Of a stretch of 64,000 nucleotides of DNA, positions 43,253 to 58,300 are shown piece after piece. This stretch comes from Certhia americana. Lineage: Eukaryota > Chordata > Aves > Passeriformes > Certhiidae. The stretch's first letter is position 1. Each line of letters begins with the position of its first letter. The position numbers and the translations under genes were made by a program. Below the pieces are notes generated by a model that saw only the letters and a program-made list of their open reading frames with translations, ran no database searches and was not told the DNA's origin. The stretch lies in NCBI GenBank assembly GCA_018697195.1, contig CM031878.1:9028160-9092159 (forward strand), given 5' to 3'.

Positions 43253-43473
43253 ATGGCGTCTTTTGGGTGGAAGAGAAAGATCGGTGAGAAGGTTTCAAGA
43301 GCTACTTCTCAGCAGTTCGAAGCAGAAGCTGCGGATGACAAGGATCTGGGTGATGATGATGATGCTAGCTGGGTGCTTGCAGCTAAGAGAAGAAAGGAAG
43401 TGCTCTTAGAAGATTGTGTAAGGAAAAGTAAGGAGCTCAAGGATGAAGGTGCAAATTTGGCTGAAAATAGGAG
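43253..43473 (+). CDS. TTC33: tetratricopeptide repeat protein 33, first coding exon (gene runs off the window)
   Basis: Encodes the N-terminal 73 residues plus two bases of codon 74 of TTC33 (OSRF), a TPR protein of poorly known function. It begins MASFGWKRKIGEKVSRATSQ, continues QFEAEAADDKDLGDDDDASW, and ends KDEGANLAENR just before the first TPR, closely matching the remembered human N-terminus (MASFGWKRKIGEKVSK). The acceptor is CTAG or CCAG at 43244-43252; the donor is GTACTA at 43474 (phase 2). ATGGCG at the start sits in a YY1-like AGATGGCG. The remaining exons, with the TPR units, are not recognisable before 64000, so the gene continues beyond the window. Confidence 0.93.
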
Positions 43474-46400
43474 GTACTAATGTTGTCTTACTCATTTTTC
43501 ATTCACTGAAAAAATGCTCCATGATATTTTGATCCCTTCTCTAAACACTAGTAATTTGCTAGTATCTGCATTGATAGTTTTCATAGTCTGAAAAGCGGTA
43601 CTTTCTTTCATTCTGCCTTTACGGTCCAGTACTAAATGAATTTTTGCCTTTGGTACTGTTGTCAGCTGTGAAACAAAGTGTATATTCCACCTTATCTTTG
43701 CATGTTCTTCTAACAACAACAACAACAACAAAAGATATAGCAGTCGAGAGGTGAAAAACTGACTGGATCTGAAAGCTGAAAGGATACATAGGCTGTAGGG
43801 TGATATGCCATGTTATAAGTAATGCTATAACCACTCTTGAAAATTGTCTTTTTTCCCTTACTGAGAGTAATCCTGTGTGCCCATGCACAGTGCCCAGACA
43901 AGTACTGCCAAGCAGCTAATGCACTGTTAATGTGAACAGTGTTAAGTCAGGTGCAGGGAGCTGCTGCGAGTGCCTCCTCGCAGTTCATTGGGAGTTTCGA
44001 CAATTCTGGAAGATATTGCAAAAGTGGCTCCATTGCCTTGTGGTGCTTCCAGCAGGAAGTCCTTTCTGAGTAGAGGTGTGTTAAAAGAGAGGTGGACTAT
44101 AAATTGTGTATTAACTACATAATTTGGGTATATCTTCACTGGAGAGGGAAGAAAACGTTCTAATAATAGTCCCCTAAAAATCTTCAGAATTCTTTGATGT
44201 ATGAATTTTTATCCTTTCTTTGCTTTTAAGAGCATCTTCATTTTATTGTCCCAGATCAGAGATATTATTTTCCTGGTAGAAATATTACCAAGGTGGCAGT
44301 AGGTGCTCCTGTGCTGTTAAACATTTTGTCTTAAGAAATGTAGTGCTGAAAAATGGTTCCCTGGGCAGTGTGGAAGAGAGGGCAACTTGGAAGTTGAAAG
44401 CAGGCAAGCTTACATATCATAGTAAACATACTGTGTATATGGTTGGGTCTGATTTTAAAAAAAGTCATAAATAAATACAAAATATATTTGAGAAAAGGCC
44501 TGTTTTCAAATATTTAAGTAGAGTTTTCTTTTTTGACTGATGGCTCAGATAGTGACACTGGTCAGTGAGTGACTTCAGTTGATTCTTTTGTGTTCCTGAA
44601 GCCTGTAATTTCTGAATGAAATTTTGAAGCCTTTTAAAGTTCAGTTTACACTAAAACCAAGTTAAACTAAAACCAAGTTAAACTAAACCCAAATTTTTAA
44701 GCATCCTGCCATTGTTTTAATTGATAGATTTAATGCAGTAGTTGCACAAGTGGGTTGCATTAATATTAATACTTGAAAACACAGAATGTAAAAATTAATA
44801 GTCAATTAATATCTCTGTTTTTAACACCAAAAGTAAATCATAGATTGGTCTACAGAAAGGTGTCCATTTGTCCTTTTAGGAATATAGAGATTGCTAAATA
44901 CTTTTATCTAATCTTGTATCGCTAATTCATCCTGTACTTACATATATTAAACAGATTGATTTTTTTATTTCTGTATCCCATTATACGTATGCCTTCCATA
45001 TATTTTGCTTTGGATGCTGTATATCTTTTCTCTGTTATACTTTGATCTTTTTGTGTGTATTTTTTAAAGTGCAGTAAGTCTCTTTAACAGTGGCAGATAT
45101 TTAGTTGCAGATGTGGTTTGGGGCAGGGGCATACTGAACAGCAGGTGCTTTTAATATGTTCACTTGGTCTTAGAAACTGAGTTCTCCATTACTTCTTGGT
45201 TAGTAATACAAAAGCTTCACCTATCCATGAGTAGCAATGTAAGCATTTTTTTGCGAATTTAGGGAGAACTCTCATCAGAAGTGATTATAAGAACTACCGA
45301 GAAACTCTGAATGGCTTACAACAGGTATTCTAAAGAAGTTAACATTCATATCTGAGGCTCAACAGAATTTCTCACTTGAACTTACAGTTTCTGTCAGGTA
45401 TTCCAGCACACTCTACAGTTCAGGCAGTGATGGTGATAAGGCGCTGTTGAAGTACATAATTTTCTGACAGATTTTCTCTTTAAAAAAAAAAAAATTCGTA
45501 TAGGTTTTACTCTCTCTGGCAGAAAGTGTTTACTGTGATTCTGTTCAGGCATATGTGGTCTATTTCTTGAATATGCATTTGGACAGCATAAGCAGACTCA
45601 TGTAAATAATTAATACTTAAGGTGGATTGTTTCCTGAAATATCAAAGTGTGGTAACAGTTAAAAAAAGGTCTGAGTTGGATTGTGTGGCATTCTAGAGGA
45701 AAAGATCTAGCACTAGAAAGTTAACAAAGGTGGGTTCTTGGTTAGGTTACTTGTGAAGTGAAGGGGTTCCTAAAAGAAAAACTCATGAAGAAGCAAGGGG
45801 CTAAATAAAAGAAAGAATGGAAAGTAATAAATTCTGCATCATTTCTTACAATAGAGGGACTCTGAGGTGATGTGCATGGCAGAGATTAATATGATAAATT
45901 TTATAAGCAGGCCCACTATAACTTAGCTAAATCAGTCATTACTACATTTGCGCTTTATTAATCTACTCAGCTTATTTTTCTGGTAAGGGAAGGTGGTGGT
46001 AGTGTTACAAGCCCCACCATGGTTTTGTTAGTCTCTGTATACACCATAAGTCTGTTTGGGTGGGTGAGTGAGATCTCACTGTTTGTGAGGTGGGGTCTCA
46101 GTGCTTCTCTGGGGGAGGGAATAATGAATGAGCTTCTCAGGCACCAGAATTTATGGAACCTGCTTTATTTGGTTGCTGTCAGAGTTGGGAGTGGTGTGGG
46201 GGGATTGTTTGGGAGGTGGTGGCTCTCTGTGGGTTTTCAGCTTTCATGGAACTGTTTGAGGAGTATTTGTACCAATTAGCCAAGGCATACACAGACGAAA
46301 AACAGTGATGAGGATGACAGTTTCTGATCCATATTTTCTGTTTCTTCGTGGGATGGGAAGAAAGACTAAGAGTCTTTTACCAGAAAAAAATGTTAAACTA

Positions 46401-46647
46401 AGCTGATCACCACAGTGGGTGGTTACTGTGAAAAACACGGTGAACCAGACTGACCTAGAAATTGGGTAAGTAGGCAGTGTTGAAGATGACTTGTAAAGGG
46501 TGATGTTGTCAGAAAAACAAGAAAAGGCAGATGTATAGAAGAACTATCACATTTGTATGCTCTTTTAATGTGTGAGAAGAAGGAGTGAAACAAATATGTA
46601 CAAACATACAGTCTTTTGGGAACAGGTACATGTTCTATTCTTTAGGC

Positions 46648-46727
46648 TGTCATGTGCAGGGCAAGGAGGGCCTTTGATGATCCCTGTGGATCCCTTCCAA
46701 CTCAGGGTATTCTGTGAATTCTATGAA
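46648..46727 (+). mobile_element. CR1 LINE 3' tail fragment
   Basis: GATGATCCCTGTGGATCCCT, TTCCAACTCAGGGTATTCTG and TGAATTCTATGA are the sense CR1 3' end. Strongly 5'-truncated. Confidence 0.75.
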
Positions 46728-48469
46728 CAGAATATTGTCTGTTGGTGGAAAGTATGGAGAATATTCTAGAGGAGAATTTTTTTTGCTCATAGGAAACTTA
46801 AAATACTGATCTTGAGCCACCAACTATGGATGTGCCCACATACACTAGAGTTAAAAAAAAAAGGCAACTGAAAACAAACCCAAAACCCAGCAATGCCAGT
46901 CCATTTTTTTTGTGTTGATAGTCCTACACTGTTTTAAATCCAGCAAAAGTTCTCATGTTTTGCCTTAATATTTAGAACACAGCAATTTGGCATTACAGTG
47001 TTTTTTGACTGGATGGGAGGTAAGCCTTTGACTCTGGCCACATGGCTAAGAAATGGTTGAGGTGCAGGTAAACGGTGAAGTATGATGTCCTTAAATACAT
47101 GGCATGTGAGAGCTAAAAGCAGGAAGAAAATCTGTCAGATTTGTGTTCTCAGTGTCACTGAGTTGCCTGTCCATGCAGTATCTCTGCAATCATCCCTGTG
47201 CTGTTTTCAAACCTCAAACTTCTGTAGCTGCCCAGTAAGTGGCGATAGAGCTCTACTCAATGTGCCCTGAAGAGGTGCAGCATTTCTGTTGGAAGTAGAT
47301 GCTGTTGGGTTTAAATTCTCAATGCTTTGCATTTTTAACTTTCTTTTTCAGTTTTGCCAAGTACAAGTTAGTACTGCTTTTGCGTCTGATGATCCTTATT
47401 GCGCTAAAAAGGAGTAAAAATTTCCATCTTGATTGGGATGGTCATGTTTTCAGCTGGAACACTCCTACATTAGAGATTCCCCTATGTTAAAAAAATAATT
47501 TCTTTCACTTTGTCACTTGGTGTCTAGACTAGAATAATAAATAATATTTTAGTTTTTATTTCCCTTAGCTTTTGCAATAGCAAATTAAACAAAGACATGT
47601 CAAAGTGCAGTGACTAGACCAGGTAATAGGCCAGTTTTCATGAAACTGTTTACTTTTCTAGAGGGATTAATTTTTTAGAATTGCTTGATTTTCTAATCTA
47701 TTGAAAAGAACTGAAATTTTTTGAAGGTTCATTTTTTCCACATTTTAGCAGTTGAGACTTCTCTGATGTGATTGCCAGCATGACTCCCAGATGTGTAGTT
47801 TGTGATTCTCTAGCTATATATGCTGTAACTGAGTTTGTTTTTCACACTAGACATTATAGGTTGTCAGTGATGAGGCACACACCTTTAAAAAGTATGCTTA
47901 GTTGTAAGCAAAGTGTTTACTGAAAAGATGTCTATCAGGTGGAGCAGATTTTAACAATTGTATTTATTCCATTTACCCATGTGTTTTAGGTTTAGATTAT
48001 GGTAAGTACTTGATGAAAAATGAGTTATGAAAGTAATAAAGTTATTTTCAGATTATATTACTTATTCATTTTGGTGCAACCAAGATGGCAAGGGATAGAC
48101 ATCATTGTGTTGAAATTGCTTTTCAAGTTTCAGTCAATAAAAGTGATGTTACTTTTATAATACAGTGTTAATAAAGAGGTTTCCCAGAAGGTCCCAGCAG
48201 CTGTCTTTGGCAAAAACATTTCATCAGTTTAATCAGCTGAGTTACATTGTAGAGTAGCCTAGAAAAAATAGGGTGTGTTAAGAGAGAAAAGGAATCGAGG
48301 GAAAGCTGGTGGCATTTGTTTCAAGTTTTCTCTCTTAAGCTCAAGAGTAGTTCTTCCTGGTGATGAGGAAATCATAAAAAGGTCAATGACAGTCCTTTGT
48401 GGATATATGGGAAGCTCCTGACAAGATCCAGATGTAAAATGGAAATTTAAGAGGTGAGAGCAGAGTTGT

Positions 48470-49105
48470 GTGACCCAGTCAGACCACAGAGATTCTGCGT
48501 GAGTATGCAGTGGTGGGGCTGAATTTCGGAAAGCCAAAGCCCATGTGGAGTTGAATCTGGGAAGGGATATGAAGGGCAGCAAGAGGAAGGGCTTGTATAG
48601 TTGTATCAGCAATAAAAGGAAGGCAGGGAAGAATATGGGTCTTCTATGGAATGGGGTGGAGAATTTAGTGACAAAGGATGCAGAACAGGCACTCTCAGTC
48701 TGCTTTGTCTTGGTCTTTACTGGTAAGTGTTGCCTTTATGGAACCCCAAGTCCAGCTGACCAGAGGGAAAGTCTGGCTCAAGGAAGATTCACCCTCTGTG
48801 AGTCAAACTGAAATGTTTAGATAACCTGATGTTTTAAACCTGGTCATGGTACCTGTGAGGTCCATTCCAGAGTGCTGCAGGAGCTGGTTAATGTTGTCAC
48901 AAAGAATCTTCAACTGCACTTGAAAGGTTTTGACAACAGGGTATGGTTCCTGGGAGCTGACTGACTGATGGGGAATGGTGTGGATTTTCCATACATGTTT
49001 ATACTCTGTACAGGAGCCTAAGTAGCCTCCTTTAGCTGACCCTGCATTGAGCAGCTGATTGGATTAGATGATCTCTAGAGTTTCCTTCTGGTCTTGGCCT
49101 TTTTG
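48470..49105 (+). mobile_element. CR1 LINE ORF2/3'UTR fragment
   Basis: Sense CR1 with AAGCCCATGTGGAGTTGAAT, GGAGAATTTAGTGACAAAGG, GCTTTGTCTTGGTCTTTACT, AGAGTGCTGCAGGAGCTGG and the 3' motif TTGGATTAGATGATCTCTAG. The coding frame is broken. The left border is approximate. Confidence 0.8.
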
Positions 49106-52100
49106 TAAGTAAGTATATCCCATTAAAATTTCAGACACATTTAGATTACAGAAGTTAGTTCCTGTTACTTTTTAAATTTTGATTCACTAGTACAGGTATC
49201 CTTGGAGGAATACTTTGGGTGCAAAAACAAATTAAAAAAACTGCACCTTCTTACCATCTCTGCTAACTGATCTCATTTTAAGCACAGATGTGTTTTATAA
49301 GTTAAAGAATTAAAAGGATTGATTCAGTAGATAATCTGGGTGTCTATGAACTTCAGTTTCTGGCTTCAAGAATAAAGTCTAAACTTCTGTTAGGCAGCTG
49401 GCATAGTGTAATGGCAATGTTGACTCTTGTAAGAGTAATGTGAAAGCCCTACACAGTTTGGATGTTTAGGATTAAATGTTGGAGAAATTGCAGGAAAATG
49501 CTTACAACAAAACCTGGAGTATGTAGTAAGTACTCATGCCTGCTGTTCCTTATAGGCTGAAAATACCTGTTAAGTATCAGTTTTAATCTAATTTGCCTGC
49601 CAGGTATAATTAGCTATTATATATAATGCTTATGTCCTTCAGAGTGAATTACAAATACCAGTGCTCTGCAAACAAAATGAAAAGTTTTAGTATCAGTAAT
49701 TATTTAATTAGGTTAAGAGTTTTCTTGGGTCAGTCGTGCAAAAATGCAGAGAATATAAGTAGATTTCACACTGTAAGTAAGATTATACCATGCAAATAGG
49801 GGCTTGATTAAAACTGTCATGAATTCTAGTCAAAGTACCTTATGCTTTTTAAAGTTTTTCAGTGTTTAGCATTAGTGTGTATTTTGTGTCTATATAAAAC
49901 TTCCTAACTGTTATGCTTCCTTAGAAATGCTGTACACATCTTACGTTCACTAAAGAGACAAAGGGTGTAAGCTGGAAGTCCTGGGTGCAGAACACATGAG
50001 CTGAAACAGAAAGGACTGAACAAGTACAGACTTGGTACCTTTGTTTTTTGGCGAAAGCATGTTACAGCTTCTCTCTTATTAGTCAGAATGTATGGTTTGT
50101 TTTTTCAGGCTTCATAACCTTTCTACAGAATTGAAAAACGGCAGAGAGTGTTTTGCAGTGTTTTAAATCCTCCTCTAAGCTATTGTGTGAAGTAGCACAT
50201 TAATTTTTTTTGTCTAAGTTAATTTTTATTGCTGGCTTTATTTTGTTCATCACTTACTGATAGAGTTGCTGCTTCCTGGTGATGCATGTAGCTGGCCCCT
50301 TTCATTGAGAAGTAAGTTCTTTGCAGACTGCTTAAGTAGTTATTCTCATTTAAGTTGTAATTTATCTTTAAATTAGCTATTTTCTTTTCATTCTGGGAAA
50401 CATTATTTTCCAACAGCTGGTTGTTATTTGGCAAAGCAGGAGTTCAGTTATGAAATTGTTGCTAATTTAGTGCAGATTTTTCTGAGAGTGAAAGAATTGT
50501 AGATTATTTAAGCTGTACCCAGAGTTTAAATAATTTTGAGAGTATCTTTTTGTTAGAATTGTTGTTCCTTCAGGGTATTTAATTGTGACACCATACGAGC
50601 CATCTGTATTTGAATGTGTGCGTATTTATGTATGTATGTATTTGTAAATAGAAGCAGAAGGAATATTCATATGCCAGCTGTAGGGTGTGGAATCATTTAT
50701 ATATGTCTTTATAGATATATTTTCCTTCAGAGAAAGAATAATTTAATTGGTGCCTATGTATAATGCTGTATAATTTAGGCAGTTTTTGTTGTCAGCCAGG
50801 ATAAGAATCAGTATTCATTCAAGGTCTCTTGACAGTGTGAGGAGAAAGAGGTACAGGCTGTGAGGTGACTGCAGTCCTCCTGTAAACATCTCGGGTTAGG
50901 TATCTAAACAGGTGAGGGGGTGAGAGGAATCTGGCCTGTTAGTGCTTTTTTGGAGGTGAAGGCAGGGTAATTTGTGTTATCTGCCTTTGTATTATGTCTA
51001 GAAGGTCTGTTCCTTCTGTGCATGAAACACAGTTTACAGAATTTTATAAGTGAAAAGCTGTGTTTTTTCACTGGATATGTTCTATGCAGTGTTTTTTTAA
51101 AAATAAACTCTTTAAAAATATGTCTATTTAACATCTCCCCTTATATTTAATTATGGAGAGAGTGTTACTGGAACCGAAGAAGCATTTAAAAAAAAAAAAG
51201 GTTCCTAAGTGTTTCATCAGTATGTATTAATTTTTAATGTATATGTTAATATCTCTGTGTAGAGTATCCATGCCTTATAGTTCCCTTTTTTCTATCCTTT
51301 CTCTATATATGAAGTTAGTGGAAACTAATGAATATTTATCTCAGATTTTTATAGGTGGTTTCTAAAGTTTTATGCTGCTTGCTTGCTCCTCTTATTTTGT
51401 CCAATTCATAGCATGCTTTCCAGACAACTTTCATTTATGACCCAGTAGGACAGTTGAATCTAATCCCAGAATAATTCTGTGGTAGTTCTGAACTATATAA
51501 CATAATAGGCTATAAATAATATAAAAATATAAATATTGATGTCACATTACTTTTAATTTCATGACTCATTATGATAATATTTTGCATTTAATTTTTATCA
51601 CTCATGATCATAGTTGTGCTTGAAAAATTAAAATATGTGAAAGCACATGGGCTGGCATGTTTCTAGCCTTGTAAAGTATACAAAGGTGGAGTAATTAACT
51701 CCACCATTTTTTACTTAGTTTTTCTAGCAGTCTGATTTTTCTTGAATCTGATGGGTATATGCTTCCAGTCTTTGAGATATTTTCCCACATTCCCAACTTT
51801 CTACTGCATATGAGGGACAATGAGTGTATGTAACAGAGTGCTACTGGTGCTTATTTTTCTCTCCTCCCAAGTGCTGTGTTGAGGTGAAGTGCTTCAGTGT
51901 GAGTTTCTTTCATGGTTGTCTTGATTTCTGAAACTGTCTTTATTCCTTTTCTCTTCCTGCGTGTTACTGTGATAAACTGAGACAGGGATTGTCTTTTAAT
52001 ATACGTGACATGGTCGCTGTTTAGCCAGCACTTATTGCCATCCTGCAAAAATCAATTTCGGCTAGCAGGTCTGTTTTGGTAGATGGCAGAGGTTCATGAG

Positions 52101-55100
52101 GTTCGTGTCAATCCTTGGATGCAAAAGTCTACCTGTCAGGTTAAAGAACATGCTTCAGCTTAGAGATTTTTCCTATAACTTCAGTTAGGAATGCTAATGG
52201 TGCAACTTTTAAATGTAGGTAATCTATTATTTATATACCTAGTATAATACAATTTAGCAAAGCCTAGTAATTTACATTAATAATCTAAGAAGTTTTCATA
52301 GGGGAATACAAACTGGGGCCTTTTTCACATCCTTCATATTAATGATTATTAATGATTTATGTATTAATGTATTAATGATGTCATGTATTGCAGCATGAAT
52401 ACTGTAACATGTGATCATATCTCACTTTTTTTAAAGTGACAGTTTTGTTGTTTTGCTTTTTTGTCCAGATCTAGTGTTAAATACATCTAGTTCCTTTTAC
52501 TTGAATAATGAAACCTTTGTATTTAGAAATAATTTTTTCAAAATATCATTTCCCTTTGTAGGGGAAACAGCAGGGGAAAAAAATTAAGTGGTTTCCTAAT
52601 TTAATTACTTTGTCCAGTTGCTCTTTAAGTGTAGTTATTGTTGCTGGCAAAGATAATATCCCCCTCCACTGCTGGTGTTTTAACTGTCTCTGTCATTTAT
52701 GGAATTTAATTTTGAAATAGTAATTTAGTAGCCCTTTCTCATTCCTTACTGAACATGATGTGTACCTGTTGTCCGTATCTGCCAAAATTGAAATGTACTG
52801 ATTTTAAGGGATTGTAATTGCCCATTTGGTTTTCCTACAGAAGTAGGATATGGCAGTGTACTTTGTTATAAGGTCAGCTTGTCTTCTAATTCCCTAAATG
52901 GAGTCCTCCATACCCCGTGGCATATTGTGAAAGTATCCTTAAACTGAAAAGGATGCTTGGCAGTCAAGACTTGTGATAAAAACTCTGTCAGCATCTTGTT
53001 CAGCCAAATCTTTTGAAGGGTTCTCTCAAACAGTGAATGGGGAAAACTGAGAGTGGTGCGCGCTCAGCTTACATTGTAGAAATATTTGATATTATGTGAC
53101 TGATGGTTATTAAGGAATTCACTTCATAACATTAACTACTACCACAAGAATAACTGCTTGAAAGGGTCCTGTGTAGTTACATGTGGTCATAAAATTTATA
53201 GGAACTTAATTTATTGTGTATCTTGACTTCCTCTGTTGTTTTTTGTCCTATTGATTTATTTATGTGGCAGTTAACAATGCAGTAACTTCATAGACAGTTG
53301 CTAAATTATGTCAGGGCTAAGTTAACTGAAGGCAAGAGCTGGTGTGTGCATTCTCCCTAGCTTTGGTTGTTTGGGAGTATCTGGTCAAAGACTGCAGTCT
53401 ATCACTGGGTAAACTCATTTGAGTGGAGGGTCGGTATGACTCAGTTCTGCTGCCTTTTCATTTCCTCTACTTTGCCATGGTCCCTTTGTTTTTACCCTGG
53501 GGGAAGCCAACCCAAAGTACCAGTTAGTCACAGCCCTGCAGGAGAAGCCTGGCTGGAACATAGTCTATTTCTGGTTGCTGCTTCTGATCTAGTTCACAAA
53601 TGCTTTTGACAAAATAGCCAGAACATTAGAAGTGATTGGCCAAACAACAGGAAAAGAGGAGAGAAGTTATTTTGTTTATGCTGTATTGTTGTCTAGTTCT
53701 TACCCGAGTTATGTTACTGTACAGCACTTAAAATTTGAAATGATTATCTATGAATTTGTTAGCACTTGCTGTTGTTACACTTTTAAAATACTCATCTGTT
53801 TTCAAATGAGTCTTACTGTCTTTTATCACTAGACTGTGAACAAACTACTTAAATTAGTTCATAGGAACTTTACTAGCAGTTATTTTCTCCAATTTTATCA
53901 GTACAAACTAAAGTACACTTTTTTGATGAGGGATGGGTGGAGAGAATATCTTAACACGACAAAAATGTTAAAATATATTGTCAAGTACTTTTGGTAAGTC
54001 ATCAGACCCATATGAAATGGCAATAGACATTGTACATTTTTCTTAGTAGAATCATTTGGGTGACCAGTACATTTGTCCTGATCTCAAAGAGAAGACTCAC
54101 TATTTACACTATCATCCTCAGTTTTATACTATGGTGTTTAAATACTGAAATGGAGATATTTTAGACAGGAATCATGCCTTTCCAGCTGTGATTGCTGTCC
54201 AGTACACTTGTACCATATAGTCAAAGAGGTAATGCAAGCCTCCTCTCTTTCTTTTTGTGAAGCCTCCTCTCTTTTCTTTTGAAAAACAGTCATGGACTAA
54301 AGTTTACTATTTTGCAGTCAGTTCAAACTAGTTAATAATTTTTACAGGCTGCCAATCTTAGCATGAATTGTATGTATTTCTATTAGTCTCTGGAGTTTTA
54401 CTCTAGCAACTAAATGACAAATATTAAAGCAATGTTTTGTCTTTTACCTCTCAGGTGATAATAGAAATCCAGTGTAGTAGACCATGCATGGCTTAAGCTT
54501 TTTGTCTTCTGCAAAAATTAGGAAATGACATTTAAACAAAATGCAGTTCACAGTTGTGTTTTGGGGTTTTTTTCAGCTACAGTCTTTGGATAAGAGATCT
54601 TGGCAGTGAATAATGGATTATAGTCAGCTGGCTCCGCAGTCCTATTTTTACTGTTAAAAATAGGAGACACCTGTTAAATATGATGAATAGCATAAACTTA
54701 CTGAAAGGAGTCTGCAGCCTAGACTTCTCTGTAGTAAGCTGTATTTTTCTGGAAGACTTAATACAAACTTTTCCTGGGAATTGGCTCTATTAATGGTAAA
54801 TTCACTTTTGGTGACTTTGGATATTCACATAGATGTTTTTATATTGGTGTTATTCTAGGCTGTGAGTGAAAGTCATCTGTTTGTCAGAAGGTTAATCTTT
54901 CCTGGTGTTGCTTACATAATTTATTTTGCTGGACATATTTGAAATATTGTTTATTTTAAAATAGGTTTGTCATTCATTTAAGTATTTCAACTTCCAGTCA
55001 TCAAAGAACATTTCTGATTTGAATTTTATTATTATTTACTGAGACCTCAAAAAGGACTTAAATAGGGGCTTGATAAAGGAAAGATGTACATAAAACATTC

Positions 55101-55325
55101 TAGGGGGTAGGATCATACACTGAGATTGAAATGAAAGTTTTCCAGTCCATAAAATAGCCTTTCTTTTAGTCAGCCCCTGCTAGACCAGCCTTCTGTCTCC
55201 ATCAGATTATAAAGTCTTTTTGCAGAGCTTTGAGTATGAAGGTGGTCAGATGCTGTTTGCTAAAATGCACTTTTTCGTAATGCATTGAGTTTCATTACCA
55301 TCACAACAGCTGTTTTGTGTGGTAA

Positions 55326-55392
55326 AGTAATTCTCCAGTGTAATTCCAGTGTAACACTCTACAGTGTAGTTCTCCAAATGGAGAATTACACC
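55326..55392. repeat. nested inverted repeats
   Basis: GTAATTCTCC near 55327 pairs with GGAGAATTAC ending near 55388. Inside, TTCTCC-AAAT-GGAGAA forms a tighter hairpin, and ACACTCTACAGTGT a small one. Confidence 0.7.
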
Positions 55393-58300
55393 AGAGAGCT
55401 GCCTGGTGTTTTAAAACAAACTGTTGGACAGGTCATAACCTTGATTAGGCTGTTCATTTGCTTCAAGGAGCAAAAGCTTTGATGCAAAGCAGGGACAAGA
55501 AAGTAAACTGAGGTAGGTGAGAAAAGTGCAGAATAACTTTTAAGGGTTTACCAGAAAGTTGCAGAGTCATTGGAAGATGTTTGCCCTTCAGAAGTATGGC
55601 AGAATTCTGATACTTCTCTGTTGTGGGTGGAATTGAATGAACAAAGTTTCAGAAATTACTTATTTTTAGTAGCTGATTCTTTTGTGGTCTTCAAAAGTGA
55701 GACAGGAGTTGCAAGCAATACCAGAAAAAAAATTGGAACTGCTGTTCATAAAGAATGAAAGAAATTGATACTAAAATTGAAGAATAATAAATAAAATGTC
55801 CTAATGAATTTACAGAATTCCTGTAATAAAACCTAAGGAAGTTTTATGCAAGTTACTGGTATTATTACATTGAGCATTTCATAAGTACAAAAAATCTTTA
55901 ATTTGGCCCTTTTTTCAGCGTAATTTATTGGTTTTATTTAGTTTAAGTGATTGTGAGGGTGTCCAAGTTACTTAGTTTTGGTCTTTATTTTCTGATAATA
56001 AATTGAGAGAGATAAATAATCATATATATTGAGCAAAACTGGGAAAAAAACACCAAGCTATGGTAGTATATGTCTAAGTCTAAAGAACATTCATTGGTAC
56101 TGTTAGAGTTTGTAGATGGTAGCTTTCCATAAATTAAGGAAAAAGAATTATAGAGATAGGCTTTTGTAAGTCAGACTTAATTATGTTGATCTTTTCAGTT
56201 TAATCAACCTAACTTGTAAGGACAGAAGGTAGTAAAAAGTATATGTTAAGGGGCATATTTTTATAATTGAGACACAGATCTGTTCTCCAGAATGCAGGAA
56301 GCTATCAAGCCTTGCTTGCTTTTTTGTTTGTTTGGTTTTTTTTTTCCCCAGAAGCGGTCTTCCAATTTATAGATGCTTTACAGCCATGTGCATTTTCTTT
56401 TTGAAAAATGTGTTGTGAATCTATTGATGGTACTGTCTTGCAGAACTCAAAATATTCTTTGTAGTTGTTTCTTGCTAGGTGGAACATAGGATTTGAGACA
56501 TAAATGAAGACCAAGAGCGAGAATGAATTTTACAAGTTAGAATTCAGAAACGTGGGATAATCTGAACAAATCACTGAAGTATTCCTATCTGGTAATCAGT
56601 GCAGATGAAAATATCTGATGTGTTAATCTTCTGTTGAATCTTTACTGTCTTATTTTGCATGCATGCTGGACTATGGAAAAAACATTGAAATAGATAGTTC
56701 CAACAGTTCTTGCTGTTCCTCTCTTTTGACAGGCATTGCTTTACTGTGCAAAATGACAGTGCCAGCCAGAACCGTCAGTCTGAGTGGTTCCTGTAAGGTT
56801 GCATTTCAGTAGAAACAGCACTGTAAGTGATTAACCAGCTCTGTCATGGGTGTTGAAGCACAAATGTAACTCATCTGACCCTATACAGAATGTTTTTGTC
56901 CGGTGACACTGAAAGCCTCTGCTCCTTGCTGCTGTAGTGCTGGTAGTGAAAAGTTGGCACTCTTTGGCTCTTTGATGTGGATGAGTTCTTTGTTATTGTG
57001 AGGTTTAGGACTGTGAGAGTTTCCTTAATTCTAGGTAGTGACACCCAGTCTCTGTATGGTCTGTATATACATGTATATTATGTCCTGGGAGATTGATCTC
57101 TTTATTACACTTCTATATTTTACTTATTTCAGGAGACTTCATGGCTTTTGCTGACTAGTATTTCCATTAGTACTTTATAGTGATTTCAAATCAATCCTTT
57201 CAAATAGTTTCAGCAGTGCGGGAGGTTTATAAAGCACCTGCCTACTTCACTTACTGGAACTTTAATGAAAAAATAAAATTGCCTTTCAGGTATGAAAATA
57301 CAACAGAGAGGTATAAATTTCCCCTGTCTTTGTCTTTCTCTCTGTTTTTGTCTATAACTTTGTCATTGTTATTCATCAGCAAACATTGTAAAGAGGCTGT
57401 AAGTAATAGAAAGAAAGAAATGGATGCAAAGTTACATTATTTAATACAGATCACAAAAGCATGACAACTAGATGAGATGGAACTGATCAGAATACACTGT
57501 GAGCAAGCAATTGCTTTTCTTGTGTCATCTCTCACAAAATGTTCTGCCATATTATTACCCTACTGTTGAGCATCATAATTTGGCAGTAAAAAATTTTAAG
57601 AAAGATAGAGGAGTGCTGGTATTTAAAGCCCAGCATTTAAAGCATTTTTTGTTCAATTGACTTAAAGCCTTAATTTCTATATCAGATTTCTGAGAACTGT
57701 TAGTATCATAATGTTAATTAAGTGGGAGCTGTCTGCTATCCGTAGACAAAAATTAAAAGGTTAAAAGGATAAATTTTTAAATAATTAAAATGTTAAAGGT
57801 CAAAATGTCTTCACAGCTAAGAGCAAAAGAGATGACACCTATCATTTTGGCCTTTACTACTGTGTGTCTAAAGTAATTCTCAAGACCAGAATATTGCTTC
57901 AAATGCAGCATAACAGTTTTTTCCTTCCTGCTGCTTTCAGAGGAGCTGCTGTTGGAAATACTTTGAGAAACTAACTTTCTATTTAAAATTGCATTTCAGC
58001 AATAAAAATGTGTTACTGCTCTGCAAATACTTAAAATAGTACAGCTGTTGCAATGTCTGAGACTTGATTTATATTAATTTGCAGCTTCTGTTTAGAATAT
58101 TAAAGTGGTGAACTGATTTTACTGAAACAATACAATTAATTTTCGTTTGAAGCTTGCAGGATTAGGATAGTCCTTACTTAATAAGATTAAATAATAAAAA
58201 TAGCAGGTAGAGGTGTAATAAAACTATTTCCTTCTTGTATTTCCATGCTGCTTCTATTTGTCTCTGTTTATTTGGGCTTCCTACAGAGCTCTCACCTGTA

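Noticed and set aside
48259..48811. Opposed 88- and 117-codon frames
   Set aside because: They overlap a broken CR1 ORF2 fragment.
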